Source: Litorimonas sp046250185 (GTDB taxonomy: Bacteria > Pseudomonadota > Alphaproteobacteria > Caulobacterales > Maricaulaceae). From it: DNA of 64,000 bases. The position numbers and the translations under genes were made by a program. The notes beneath the pieces are model-generated. The model was not told the DNA's origin. It saw only the letters and a list, made by a program, of their open reading frames with translations, and made no database searches. The stretch is taken from NCBI RefSeq assembly GCF_046250185.1, contig NZ_CP176469.1; one strand, 5' to 3'. Of this stretch, positions 34,562 through 43,337 are shown piece after piece. How positions within the stretch are numbered: the stretch's first letter is position 1; each line of letters begins with the position of its first letter.

Positions 34562-35209
34562 CTAGTGGTGTGAGTAACACACGTTAGAGCCGTGGTAATG
34601 ACCGCGCGATCTGTTACGCTTCAGGCGTTTGCGACGATCCTTTAATTCCGCGAGTTCATAGGCGATCTCGTCTAGGCGGCGTTCGGCGCGATAATCACGG
34701 TAGCCGCGATTACGCTTCAACCAGTCCCGTTCACGGCGCAGATCATCTATCCGACGATCAATCATATCCAGACGATTATAGCTATTGCCATATGTCCGAG
34801 TGCCGTGTCCGTAAGTCGAGGTTCGGTAAGTCGGCTGACGATATGTGCGGTGATGCGATGTGCGGTGACGTGAGGGGTGGTAACCGACATTTTGCACAGC
34901 AGGGCGTCTTGTTGTCGTATAGGTGCGGCGGCCATCTTTCTCGCAGTCATTGACGCCGTCACCAATCGCTGCACCCGCGATACCGCCGATGATCGCACCT
35001 AAAATGGCGCCTTCGGTCTTGTCACCGCGACCCGCGATTTCTTCGCCCAGCACAGTGCCGAGTGAGCCGCCGATCAATCCGCCAGCCACAGCGTTATTGG
35101 TGTCTTTACATTTGTAGTAATCTCCAGCGTGGGCAGAAACTGGGGCGATAAGTGTAGCCGCAGCCAGTGTGACTGCAGCGAGACTTGTTTTTGTGAAAAG
35201 GTTTTTCAT
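34562..35209 (-). CDS. Secreted glycine-zipper protein with basic coiled-coil tail
   Basis: A 215-residue protein with a signal peptide (cleavage after AHA, about 28). A glycine zipper flanked by two Cys follows (about 41-90, AGGLIGGSLGTVLG and GAIIGGIAGAAIGD), then a His/Thr/Arg/Tyr-rich stretch. A strongly charged helix comes next (MIDRRIDDLRRERDWLKR and LDEIAYELAELKDRRKRLKR). Glycine-zipper segments insert in membranes; the basic helix may bind envelope polyanions. Function unknown. ATG 35209 has GGAGA upstream; the 35272 frame is longer but less likely. Confidence 0.75.
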   Translation of the reverse strand: MKNLFTKTSLAAVTLAAATLIAPVSAHAGDYYKCKDTNNAVAGGLIGGSLGTVLGEEIAGRGDKTEGAILGAIIGGIAGAAIGDGVNDCEKDGRRTYTTTRRPAVQNVGYHPSRHRTSHHRTYRQPTYRTSTYGHGTRTYGNSYNRLDMIDRRIDDLRRERDWLKRNRGYRDYRAERRLDEIAYELAELKDRRKRLKRNRSRGHYHGSNVCYSHH

Positions 35210-35279
35210 TTTGACATCTCCTGTCTTGGCTACGGAAGGGAAGATGCCCGACCGATGAGTTAGAGATAGCAAAGGGGCG

Positions 35280-35296
35280 CTGAACCCTCTCTGAGT
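35280..35296 (-). promoter_or_regulatory. Direct repeat upstream of glycine-zipper gene 3
   Basis: CTGAAC (35280-35285) and CTGAGT (35291-35296) lie 11 bases apart, and further TTCAG elements follow at about 35309-35317. Spacing and sequence resemble the repeat before glycine-zipper gene 1. Confidence 0.3.
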
Positions 35297-35374
35297 TTGG
35301 AATTCATTTTCAGTTCAGCCGACATTCATCTGGGGTTCAGAAAAGGTTAAAGTTAGTTAACCCTGTTTTCGCGC

Positions 35375-36463
35375 TTAGAAGCCTTGGGCTTTTAAAAAGT
35401 CCGCAGCTTCGTCAAAAGCGTGGTGAGCCTCGGGTAGGAGGTCGTCAAAGATTTGAAACACGTGAGGCATGTTCGCCCAGCTCTGCAGCGTAATGTCTGT
35501 GCCTGCCGCGCGGGCTTTGCCGACATAACGCTCGGCATCGCTATATAGCATCTCGTCGCGACTGACTTGTATGAGCGTCGGGGGCAGATTTTTGAGACTG
35601 TCGAATACGGGTGAAATGCGCGTATCCGCAGGGCTCATACCAAACATTTTCTTGGCCGCGATCAATAAGAGTGGGCGCGGTAGTTTTAACAAAGGCCGAA
35701 GCATAGGCTGCAACATCAGGTCTTTTTCAAGGTTTTGTTTGAAAGACGGCCCGCCAATCGTGGAGTCTGAATTAGGCGAGAGGGCGTAGGCGGCATTGAC
35801 GGCGCGGCGATCTGTATCCCGCGCCCAGTTGATCAGTGATAGCGTTAAATTTCCGCCCGCAGAGTCTCCCGCAATGGCAAAGGCGTTCAACGCTTCTGGC
35901 CCGTTTGGCCCGTTTTCTATGATCCAATCATAGGCTAGCTGGCTATCTTCATTTGGGGCAAGGCGCGGGTTTTCTGGCATTAAGCGGTAATTGGGCGCAA
36001 AGACGACTGCGCCCGTACGTTTGGCCAGATTGACCGTGATCGGCCTATGACTGATCGCGCTGCCAACCGTAAAGGCGCCGCCGTGCAGGTAGAGTATGCG
36101 CTTGGTAGTATCTGCACCCTTCACGATCGTCCAAGCGCCCGGCACCTCTTGGCCGTCGATGACTGCGACATCGACTTGATAAGTTGCGTCTAAATCTGTG
36201 CGGGCGAGTCCAGCTTTCTCAAATCGTTCTCGCTTGCTCGTCCATCCCGTCTTAGCCCCCGCGCGCTGCGCTGGCTTAACGAAATTCTCGATCAAATATG
36301 CGTTGACCCGCTGCAAGCCAGCGGCGTCTGCGTCGGTATCAAATGTTGCGGGGGTTAGGGCATCGAACCGCGACAGGTCTTCTCCTGCGAGCATGCGAAA
36401 ATATCCCCTCAGGCCGATCATCAAAACGACCAGACATAATGCAACAATAATCCAGATAAACAT
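35375..36463 (-). CDS. Alpha/beta hydrolase, HSL-type esterase
   Basis: A 362-residue esterase with one N-terminal membrane anchor (1-18). The hormone-sensitive-lipase pattern is clear: oxyanion motif HGGA (127-130), nucleophile GDSAGG (Ser201), then an Asp in SRDEMLYSD and His in MPHVFQ. It should hydrolyse short-chain esters; the natural substrate is unknown. Start at ATG 36463, with GGGAGA upstream; the longer frame begins with TTG. Confidence 0.9.
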   Translation of the reverse strand: MFIWIIVALCLVVLMIGLRGYFRMLAGEDLSRFDALTPATFDTDADAAGLQRVNAYLIENFVKPAQRAGAKTGWTSKRERFEKAGLARTDLDATYQVDVAVIDGQEVPGAWTIVKGADTTKRILYLHGGAFTVGSAISHRPITVNLAKRTGAVVFAPNYRLMPENPRLAPNEDSQLAYDWIIENGPNGPEALNAFAIAGDSAGGNLTLSLINWARDTDRRAVNAAYALSPNSDSTIGGPSFKQNLEKDLMLQPMLRPLLKLPRPLLLIAAKKMFGMSPADTRISPVFDSLKNLPPTLIQVSRDEMLYSDAERYVGKARAAGTDITLQSWANMPHVFQIFDDLLPEAHHAFDEAADFLKAQGF

Positions 36464-36566
36464 GCCCAAATCTCCCAAGTCTCAGCCTTATGCGAGGAAA
36501 TCGCACGATCCGCAAAGCACAAATCTGCAGGGTGAGAGGTCACTAATTTTGGCTCATATTGAATGT

Positions 36567-37634
36567 TTAGCCGTTTTGGCCGCGATGGCGCAGCATATGA
36601 TCGGCCAGCACAACGGCGAGCATGGCTTCGGCCACTGGCACGGCTCTGATACCGACACAAGGATCATGGCGGCCCTTGGTCATAACATCAATCTCTTCGC
36701 CCTTAGCATTGATTGAGCGGGTTTCTGTTAAGATAGAAGATGTCGGCTTGATCGCAAGGCGGGCAACGATTTCGTCACCATTGGAGATACCGCCGAGTAT
36801 GCCGCCGGCGTGATTGGATTGGAAATCTGGCTTGCCATCTTTCATCCGAATTTCGTCCGCATTGTCTGTGCCAGTGAAAGCGGCTGCGCGGAAACCTGCT
36901 CCGATCTCGACAGCTTTGGCCGCGTTGATACTCATCAGTCCACTGGCAATATCACTATCGAGCTTCCCGTAAACAGGCGCGCCCCAGCCTGCGGGAACGC
37001 CGCTAGCACGGACTTCGATGAGGGCACCGACAGAGTTTCCAGATTTGCGGACGTCGTCTAAATAATCTTCCCAATCTTTGGCAGCCTTCGCATCAGAGCA
37101 CCAAAAGGGGTTTTTCGTTGTCTGATCCCAGTCCCAGTTGTCAGGATTGATCTGCTTTTCCCCGATTGACACGACAGCCCCGCGAATTTTTACGTCACCC
37201 AAGATCTTTCGCGCAATCGCGCCTGCCGCCACTCGATTGGCTGTTTCCCGCGCAGAACTGCGGCCACCGCCGCGATAATCGCGAATGCCGTATTTCGCAT
37301 CATAGGTCATATCGGCATGGCCTGGGCGGTAGCGGTCTTTGATTTCTGAGTAATCGCGGCTGCGTTGATCAGTATTTTCGATCAGCAGGCTAATGGGTGT
37401 GCCTGTCGTTTGGCCTTCAAAAACACCTGACAGAATTTTGACAGCGTCAGGCTCTTTGCGCTGCGTCACGAAACGGGACGTGCCGGGTTTGCGTTGATCG
37501 AGATAGGTCTGAATATCCGCTTCGTTCAATGCAATGCGCGGCGGGCAGCCATCAATAACGCAGCCAATCGCTGGCCCGTGGCTTTCGCCCCAAGTGGTAA
37601 ACCGAAATAAGTGTCCGAAGGAATTATGTGACAT
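36567..37634 (-). CDS. aroC: Chorismate synthase
   Basis: A 355-residue FMN-dependent enzyme making chorismate from EPSP, the last shikimate step. GESHG (16-20), RYRPGHADMTYDAKYG, DYRGGGRSSARETA and the late NHAGGILGGISNGDEIV and KGRHDPCVGIRAVPVAEAML blocks are all present. Length is typical. Confidence 0.97.
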   Translation of the reverse strand: MSHNSFGHLFRFTTWGESHGPAIGCVIDGCPPRIALNEADIQTYLDQRKPGTSRFVTQRKEPDAVKILSGVFEGQTTGTPISLLIENTDQRSRDYSEIKDRYRPGHADMTYDAKYGIRDYRGGGRSSARETANRVAAGAIARKILGDVKIRGAVVSIGEKQINPDNWDWDQTTKNPFWCSDAKAAKDWEDYLDDVRKSGNSVGALIEVRASGVPAGWGAPVYGKLDSDIASGLMSINAAKAVEIGAGFRAAAFTGTDNADEIRMKDGKPDFQSNHAGGILGGISNGDEIVARLAIKPTSSILTETRSINAKGEEIDVMTKGRHDPCVGIRAVPVAEAMLAVVLADHMLRHRGQNG

Positions 37635-37672
37635 GGGCGTGTCTTAAACACGCAAGGCTTGCAGGGCTAGAC

Positions 37673-37888
37673 CTAAAAAGATCTGGAGCCAGCCCGGACA
37701 CGAAAAGCTTGCGGTGCGGGCGGCACGAGTGTTTCAAATGCGGCTTTCGCTTGCATAAATGCGCCGACATTGGCGTAGGGACTGTCTGGGTGAAAAAACT
37801 TGGCCTTTTTGCGCCAAGCCGAGCGGATATCTGCCTCGCGAGCGGACATTGAAACGCCGAGTGTCATGAGTGCTTGTTGGCGCGTCAT
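37673..37888 (-). CDS. Mini J-domain protein
   Basis: A 71-residue protein that is little more than a J domain: LGVSMSAREADIRSAWRKKAKFFHPDSPYANVGAFMQAKAAFETL, with the HPD tripeptide that stimulates DnaK ATPase. There is no Gly/Phe or zinc region. It lies 38 bases before aroC on the same strand, so it is probably co-transcribed with it. The J-domain call rests on the HPD and the helix II/III spacing. Confidence 0.72.
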   Translation of the reverse strand: MTRQQALMTLGVSMSAREADIRSAWRKKAKFFHPDSPYANVGAFMQAKAAFETLVPPAPQAFRVRAGSRSF

Positions 37889-37947
37889 CTTGGTAAACCC
37901 CGTCTAAACTATTATGCTTAACCTTTCCTTGTTTAAGCCCTATATTG

Positions 37948-37964
37948 GTTAGCAACGCGCTAAC
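37948..37964. promoter_or_regulatory. Inverted repeat upstream of pdxH
   Basis: GTTAGC (37948-37953) and GCTAAC (37959-37964) form perfect arms around AACGC, 35 bases before the pdxH start and between it and the divergent J-domain gene. Likely operator; no regulator identified. Confidence 0.35.
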
Positions 37965-37998
37965 ACTTATAGTTAATTTTCCATTTTTAAGCAGATTC

Positions 37999-38664
37999 AT
38001 GGCCCCATACGATAAAAACGTCATTCCCGCTACGCCTAGCCGCGCAGATTACCTCGCTGGCGGTGATCGTCCGCTGGGCTGGCTTGAGGCCGATGAACCC
38101 ATTAGCCTGTTCCAAAAATGGTTGGCGAAAGCGGCCGAGACAGAACCAAACGACCCTAATGCAATGAGCGTTGCGACAGTTGATGCGCAGGGCATGCCTG
38201 ATGTGCGTATACTCTTGCTCAAAGGTTTAGACGCGCGTGGCTTCGTGTTTTACACAAATTCAGAGAGCGCCAAGGGCGAACAGTTGCGGGGCCAAGCGAA
38301 AGCTGCGCTGTGCTTTCACTGGAAATCCCAAAAGCGTCAAGTGCGGGTCAGGGGCTCTGTCAGCCCCGTCACTGCGGCTGAATCTGATGCCTATTTCGCT
38401 GAGCGCGCGCGGGAGAGCCGTATCGGGGCATGGGCGTCAGATCAATCTCGCCCCGTCGCGGATCGGGAAGCGATGCTATCAAAAGTTAAAGAGATGGAAG
38501 ACCGCTTTGAGGGGCAAGACGTGCCACGCCCCGACCACTGGTATGGTTGGCGCGTCGCCCCGCAATCCATCGAATTTTGGCAAGACGGCGCGTTTCGCGT
38601 CCATGACCGCATTGTCTTTACCCCCACGAATGGTGGCTGGACAAAGCAGCGTTTATTTCCATAA
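37999..38664 (+). CDS. pdxH: Pyridoxamine 5'-phosphate oxidase
   Basis: A 221-residue FMN enzyme that makes pyridoxal phosphate. Landmarks are NAMSVATVDAQGMPDVRILLLKG, GFVFYTNSESAKGEQL, FHWKSQKRQVRVRG, SRIGAWASDQSRP and the C-terminal RLFP. Start chosen at ATG 37999; the frame from 37945 adds a non-homologous hydrophobic stretch. The DUF1499 gene follows eight bases later. Confidence 0.96.
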   Translation: MAPYDKNVIPATPSRADYLAGGDRPLGWLEADEPISLFQKWLAKAAETEPNDPNAMSVATVDAQGMPDVRILLLKGLDARGFVFYTNSESAKGEQLRGQAKAALCFHWKSQKRQVRVRGSVSPVTAAESDAYFAERARESRIGAWASDQSRPVADREAMLSKVKEMEDRFEGQDVPRPDHWYGWRVAPQSIEFWQDGAFRVHDRIVFTPTNGGWTKQRLFP

Positions 38665-38672
38665 GGTGAGCT

Positions 38673-39488
38673 ATGACAACATCTATCACAAATGTATCTC
38701 AACCCGAAAAAGGCGTGAAGCGTCAGAAACTCCGCAGAGGTGTGCTGCGTGTTACGCTAGCCCTCGCCTTTATTGCACCGTTAACATTTATAGTGGCGGC
38801 TATTGGATATAAGCTGGGCGTATTTGGTTTGGGCACAAGCTTTGGCCTGCTGAATATGAAAGTTGGACCGATCCTTCTGATCGCGGCTGGGATTGCAGGT
38901 CTTATCAGTCTCGTTCTGGCATTTACCATTCAGCCACGTCGCGGTTTTGTCGTGGGCGCGCTTGCACTTTTGATTGGCGGCTTTGGCATGGGCAAACTCG
39001 GCGCGACGAAAGCAAAAGTCGAGTCTCTGCCTTTTATCCATGACATCACAACGGACACACAAAACCCGCCTATGTTTACTGATGCCATTCTGAAGCTACG
39101 CGGTTCCACAAGTAATCCGTCCAATTACGTTGGTAAAAAAGATAGCCGCGATAAAAAACTTGTCTCCGTCTTGCAGACAAAAGCCTTCCCTGCCGTGCGC
39201 CCGCTTATTCTTGAAGACGACCCCGCTGCAGTATTTGGCAAAGCTGAACTTGTCGCGTCTCAGCTGGGGTGGGAGCTTGTGAATGTTGACGCAGAAGCTG
39301 GCATCATTGAAGCCACAGACACAACATTTTGGTATGGATTTAAAGACGATGTGATCATCCGCATTAAGCCATCCGAGGGCGGGGGCAGTGTCGTTGACGC
39401 AAGGTCTTTATCGCGCATTGGCGGATCAGACATTGGCAAAAATGCGGAGCGCGTGAAAGATTTCCTAGAGAGATTAAACGCAGCCTAA
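38673..39488 (+). CDS. DUF1499 membrane protein
   Basis: A 271-residue protein with three membrane helices (about 25-50, 65-85 and 90-108) and then a soluble DUF1499 domain (about 125-270). That domain has FTDAILKLRGSTSNPSNYVG and ends in VVDARSLSRIGGSDIGKNAERVKDFL. Function unknown in the literature I know. AAGGTG lies before the ATG, and the gene is probably co-transcribed with pdxH. Its stop overlaps the convergent MBL gene by four bases. Confidence 0.82.
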   Translation: MTTSITNVSQPEKGVKRQKLRRGVLRVTLALAFIAPLTFIVAAIGYKLGVFGLGTSFGLLNMKVGPILLIAAGIAGLISLVLAFTIQPRRGFVVGALALLIGGFGMGKLGATKAKVESLPFIHDITTDTQNPPMFTDAILKLRGSTSNPSNYVGKKDSRDKKLVSVLQTKAFPAVRPLILEDDPAAVFGKAELVASQLGWELVNVDAEAGIIEATDTTFWYGFKDDVIIRIKPSEGGGSVVDARSLSRIGGSDIGKNAERVKDFLERLNAA

Positions 39489-40384
39489 GCCGCAATGCGG
39501 TAGGTTTGCCGCAATCCATCAGCCCCGTCAGCCGTGACGCGACCTGTTTTGCGCATATGAATAATATGGCTCAGCACGCTATGCGCGGCGGCAGGGTGCA
39601 AACGCTTATCGACATCAGCGTAGAGTTTGGCAACGATCTCGCCAATATCACTTAATCCACTTTCTAGCGCTTCCATGATTTGATCTTCGCGTTTGAGGCG
39701 GTGGTCAATATAGGCTTGGATAAAGCCCTGAACCTCTGTGATCTCTGTCCCGTGGGTCGGACGAATTATATCGAAATCTCGCGCCAGCACTGTGCGTAAA
39801 GACGTGAGATAATCGCCCATATCTCCGTCGGGCGGGCTAACCACACTGGTAGACCATCCCATGATATGATCGCCAGAAAAGAGCGTGTTTTCCTCAACTA
39901 AGGCGTAGCACAGATGGTTTGAGGTATGCCCAGGCGTGTGGATCGCTTCAATCGTCCAGCCATCCCCTCGGATCACGTGACCGTCGCGAATTTCCACATC
40001 AGGCATGAAGCTAAGATCGTCGCCCGCTTCCAACCGAACTTCACCGTCTTGGGGCGGTTCAGGCTGAAGGCCGTAGCCATAGACTTGGCACCCATGTTTC
40101 GCGGCGAGCGGCGCGGCGAGGGGGGAGTGGTCAATATGGTGATGGGTCACCAAAACATGCGTGACTTTACGCCCCGCCAGCGCTCGGTCCAATGCCGCGC
40201 GGTGGGCGTCTGTATTTGGGCCTGGGTCAATAACGCAGACATTGTCTTGACCAATAATATAAACGCCCGTGCCAGTGAACGTAAACGGCCCAGGATTGTC
40301 CGCAATGACGCGCTGGACAAGCGGGCTAAGCTGATCACAGCGACCATACTCAAACTCAAAACTGCGAACAAAGGGGATTGCCAT
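39485..40384 (-). CDS. MBL-fold metallo-hydrolase
   Basis: A 299-residue hydrolase of the glyoxalase II/LACTB2 type. The two-metal site HHHIDH (THHHIDHSPLAA) is complete, with the later His in HTPGHTSNHL and Asp in FSGDHIMGW. A C-terminal winged-helix-like part (AAHSVLSHIIHMRKTGRV) matches LACTB2-like proteins. The substrate is unknown. The ATG overlaps the stop of the upstream gene (TAATG), so the two are translationally coupled. Confidence 0.87.
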   Translation of the reverse strand: MAIPFVRSFEFEYGRCDQLSPLVQRVIADNPGPFTFTGTGVYIIGQDNVCVIDPGPNTDAHRAALDRALAGRKVTHVLVTHHHIDHSPLAAPLAAKHGCQVYGYGLQPEPPQDGEVRLEAGDDLSFMPDVEIRDGHVIRGDGWTIEAIHTPGHTSNHLCYALVEENTLFSGDHIMGWSTSVVSPPDGDMGDYLTSLRTVLARDFDIIRPTHGTEITEVQGFIQAYIDHRLKREDQIMEALESGLSDIGEIVAKLYADVDKRLHPAAAHSVLSHIIHMRKTGRVTADGADGLRQTYRIAA

Positions 40385-41295
40385 TACAACGATCCCGCAC
40401 TCAACCGAGTCTCTAGGGCTTGGCGCAAGGCCGTACCCAAAATTTTCGTCGCGCGCAATTTATCTCGTAAACTCAGTGCCAAAGGGGGTCCCATATCTGT
40501 TTTATTGACATCGACGATATAGATTCGTCCGTCTGCCTTATCGCGTAGAATATCTAGCCCACCCCAGTCTAGCCCCATCTGTTGACAAAACTGTGACACA
40601 TTTCGCAACTCAGTCTCACTTAAATGATCTTGTGGCGCGTCAATACGGCAACGCGTATTCAGATTGGCGAAGCGCTGAGTGACGGGGCGCTCCTTTAAAA
40701 ACACGAGCGGTATTTGCCCAAAAACTGTGGGGCAACGTATATCCGCAACATGGCCGTCCTCGGTGCTGTTGTCGATCAAGCGCTGATAGACCCAGCCAGG
40801 TTTGGGAGGCTCAGGCGCGGTCAGAACCCTACCATCATGGGTGCCGTTGATTTCAGACTTCGCAACAAAGGGCGTGGCGGCCGTCAGCGGATCAATAGCC
40901 AAATCATAGCCAAAGACATCCGCAAACACCTCCGCCACTCGCGTTTTAGAAATATCTAAGCAGCTGGCGTTGATGCCAGAAGTCCCCGTTTTCGACGGGG
41001 TTATGTGCGTTTCGTCTTGAAAGAATATCGTTAAATCAGAATCAGGCCTGATAGTGGGGCGAACATTCGCCTGCCGCATCGCCCCCCAAATGAGGTACCA
41101 CTGCTTTGGCACGCGCGGCTCAAACTTCGCGTTGATCGGGGGTAAATTTGGGCGGGGTCGTAGCGTTTCTGCAACAATATAGCTCCACCCGCGCCAGCAA
41201 TCATAGAGAAGCGCGGCCGAGAAGGGGATGAAAGCCCCCGTCTCTTTGACGCGCACGCCGCGCCATGACCAAGAAAATTCTTTTATCCAAGACAT
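40384..41295 (-). CDS. ATP-grasp-like protein of unknown function
   Basis: A 303-residue soluble protein. The C-terminal section LDWGGLDILRDKADGRIYIVDVNKTDMGPP has the strand-and-Asn/Asp arrangement of ATP-grasp metal sites, and VAKSEINGTHDGRVL could supply a nucleotide loop. The N-terminal part I do not recognise. The fold assignment is by pattern only. It is coupled to the MBL hydrolase downstream (TAATG), which suggests a common pathway. Confidence 0.6.
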   Translation of the reverse strand: MSWIKEFSWSWRGVRVKETGAFIPFSAALLYDCWRGWSYIVAETLRPRPNLPPINAKFEPRVPKQWYLIWGAMRQANVRPTIRPDSDLTIFFQDETHITPSKTGTSGINASCLDISKTRVAEVFADVFGYDLAIDPLTAATPFVAKSEINGTHDGRVLTAPEPPKPGWVYQRLIDNSTEDGHVADIRCPTVFGQIPLVFLKERPVTQRFANLNTRCRIDAPQDHLSETELRNVSQFCQQMGLDWGGLDILRDKADGRIYIVDVNKTDMGPPLALSLRDKLRATKILGTALRQALETRLSAGSL

Positions 41296-41351
41296 TATAT
41301 AGCGTTTGTTTTTAAGACGTCAGCTGACCGCAAGACGCCCTAATTGACGCC

Positions 41352-43115
41352 CTACTGAATGTCAGGAATATCAGCTGTCATTTCTTGGCCAATGCGTGAG
41401 GCCTGCCGCGCTTTGAGAGCCGCTCTGACTTCAGGCAGCTCTGCAATCTCGCGCAAGGCAGCCATATCGGCATGGATTTGCGCGGACCCGTTAAACAATT
41501 CCTCGAACTGCTCGGCGGTAGATTTGGGACGCGGGAAGACTTTAATCCGGACTTTGGCGTCATCTTCGATCTTGGCAAAGCGTTTCGCGGCATCGACAGC
41601 GGTGAAGAAACCGCCCAATTCGTCGACTAGCCCGATCTCTTTTGCTTGCTCACCTGTCCAAACGCGGCCTTTGGCAATTTCTTTGACTTTTGACAGCGGT
41701 AGATTGCGGCCATTGGCAACACGCATGGTGAAATCTTCATAGATGTCTTCAAGTTGTCCGCGATAGGCGGCGCGCTGACCTTGATTAAATGGCTCATCAA
41801 CGGAGTAGGCGCCAGCGTAATCACCGCCAATGGTGATACCCTCTATATTATAGCCGATTTTGGCGAAGCTGTCCTCAAAGGCGATTTTCCCGCCCAGGAC
41901 ACCGATTGAGCCCGTAATTGTCTGCGGCATAGCGACTATATGGTCGGCGTGGGCTGATACATAATATCCGCCAGAGGCAGCGTATTGGCCCATGCTGATG
42001 ATGACAGGTTTACCTGCCTCTTTGGCGCGGTCTGCCGCTGCGAGAATTTGATCCGATGCAGCAGGGGAGCCGCCGGGCGTGCTGACACGAAAGACGATGG
42101 CTTTAACCGCTTTGTCTTTCGTTGCGGCGTCAAATGCTGCGGCAATCGTATCGCCCCCCATGGATAGGCTAGGGTTAAAGGGCGAGCCTGTGCTGCTCTC
42201 ACCTGTAATCACGGGGCCTTGCCCGCCGATAAAGGCAATCGCATCGCCTGTGACTTTGGTAGAAATGCCGTAGTCTTGAACCGTTTTGAATTTGACCGAG
42301 TCACCGCCTGCTTTTTCTTTGGCATATTCGCGCGCTTCTTCAATGTGACCGAGCTTATCTACCAGATTAGCGTCTTTCGCTGCTTCAGCACTATGCGGAG
42401 ACGCATTTAGAAGTGCTTTGAGTTGCGGTAAAGGAATATCGCGATCGTCCGCGATCTGCGCCATGGCGTTATCATAGATCGACGTCATATAGCTCGTCGT
42501 CGCCTCTTTATGAGCGTCGGTGAAGCCAGTTTGTATGTATGTGTTGGCCGCGTTCTTATACTCATAGAACTGTTCGAATTGGGGTTGAGCTTCGATTTTG
42601 TCGAATACGCCACCAAAAAATTCGGCCTCAGATCGTAATCCAGAGATTGCAAAGCCCGTTGTGTCCTGCATCCAGATTTCATCGCTGGCTGTGACGGCCT
42701 GATAGGGGATGATTGAGGTGGCCTCAAATCCCTGTGCGTGGGCAATTACAAATTTTCCGCTCTCTTTAAAGTCAAGAATCGCAAGGCGTAATTCTTCGGC
42801 AGACGCTGGTGCCATGCCAAAACTTTCTGCCCGAATGAACAGCCCTTTAATATTGTCATCTGTTTTCGCCCGGCGAAGTGCCCGTGCTGTTGTCACAATA
42901 GAGGGGGGTGTTGCGCCGAAAAGATTGCCGCTGGAGCCGTCATGATCAATCATTGGAAGGCGCATATCGATCGTTAGGACGTTTTGCTCTGCTGGTTTCA
43001 TCGATTCTTTAATGCCGCCAAAAATTCCAAAGACGGCAAGAATCGCAAATAAAACGAAGAAGAATGCAAAAATACCAAATACGACACCCAGTACGGTGAT
43101 AAAAAATTGACGCAT
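41352..43115 (-). CDS. sppA: Signal peptide peptidase SppA, 67K type
   Basis: A 587-residue tandem-domain (two S49 folds) membrane protease that clears signal peptides. One N-terminal membrane helix (about 5-33). The catalytic dyad is Lys187 in the first half (YEYKNAANTY) and Ser381 in the second (QYAASGGYYVSA), as in E. coli SppA. GSIGVLGGKIA and RVWTGEQAKEIGLVDELGG are conserved blocks. GGGAG lies before the ATG. The gene is divergent from the tRNA. Confidence 0.93.
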   Translation of the reverse strand: MRQFFITVLGVVFGIFAFFFVLFAILAVFGIFGGIKESMKPAEQNVLTIDMRLPMIDHDGSSGNLFGATPPSIVTTARALRRAKTDDNIKGLFIRAESFGMAPASAEELRLAILDFKESGKFVIAHAQGFEATSIIPYQAVTASDEIWMQDTTGFAISGLRSEAEFFGGVFDKIEAQPQFEQFYEYKNAANTYIQTGFTDAHKEATTSYMTSIYDNAMAQIADDRDIPLPQLKALLNASPHSAEAAKDANLVDKLGHIEEAREYAKEKAGGDSVKFKTVQDYGISTKVTGDAIAFIGGQGPVITGESSTGSPFNPSLSMGGDTIAAAFDAATKDKAVKAIVFRVSTPGGSPAASDQILAAADRAKEAGKPVIISMGQYAASGGYYVSAHADHIVAMPQTITGSIGVLGGKIAFEDSFAKIGYNIEGITIGGDYAGAYSVDEPFNQGQRAAYRGQLEDIYEDFTMRVANGRNLPLSKVKEIAKGRVWTGEQAKEIGLVDELGGFFTAVDAAKRFAKIEDDAKVRIKVFPRPKSTAEQFEELFNGSAQIHADMAALREIAELPEVRAALKARQASRIGQEMTADIPDIQ

Positions 43116-43337
43116 AATGGGCTCCCGAAGCGTGTAATAGATGTCTCAATGGCCTGAAGACACTTAAATTTGTTGATAAACGATAAGGGTATTGTGAATT
43201 GCAAGCAATCTCTTTTTGCATAATTCTCTGCGACAATCTGACGGATAAAATCTTTGAATTTTGTTCAGAAAACCCCATTGCGTTTTCTGCGCCAAGCGCA
43301 TAAACACCCGCGGTCTGCAGAGGTTTGCTCATATTTT

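Noticed and set aside
35347..35360. TTAA-N6-TTAA near a glycine-zipper promoter as a CtrA site
   Set aside because: Spacing is six, not seven, bases and it lies well upstream of the gene start.
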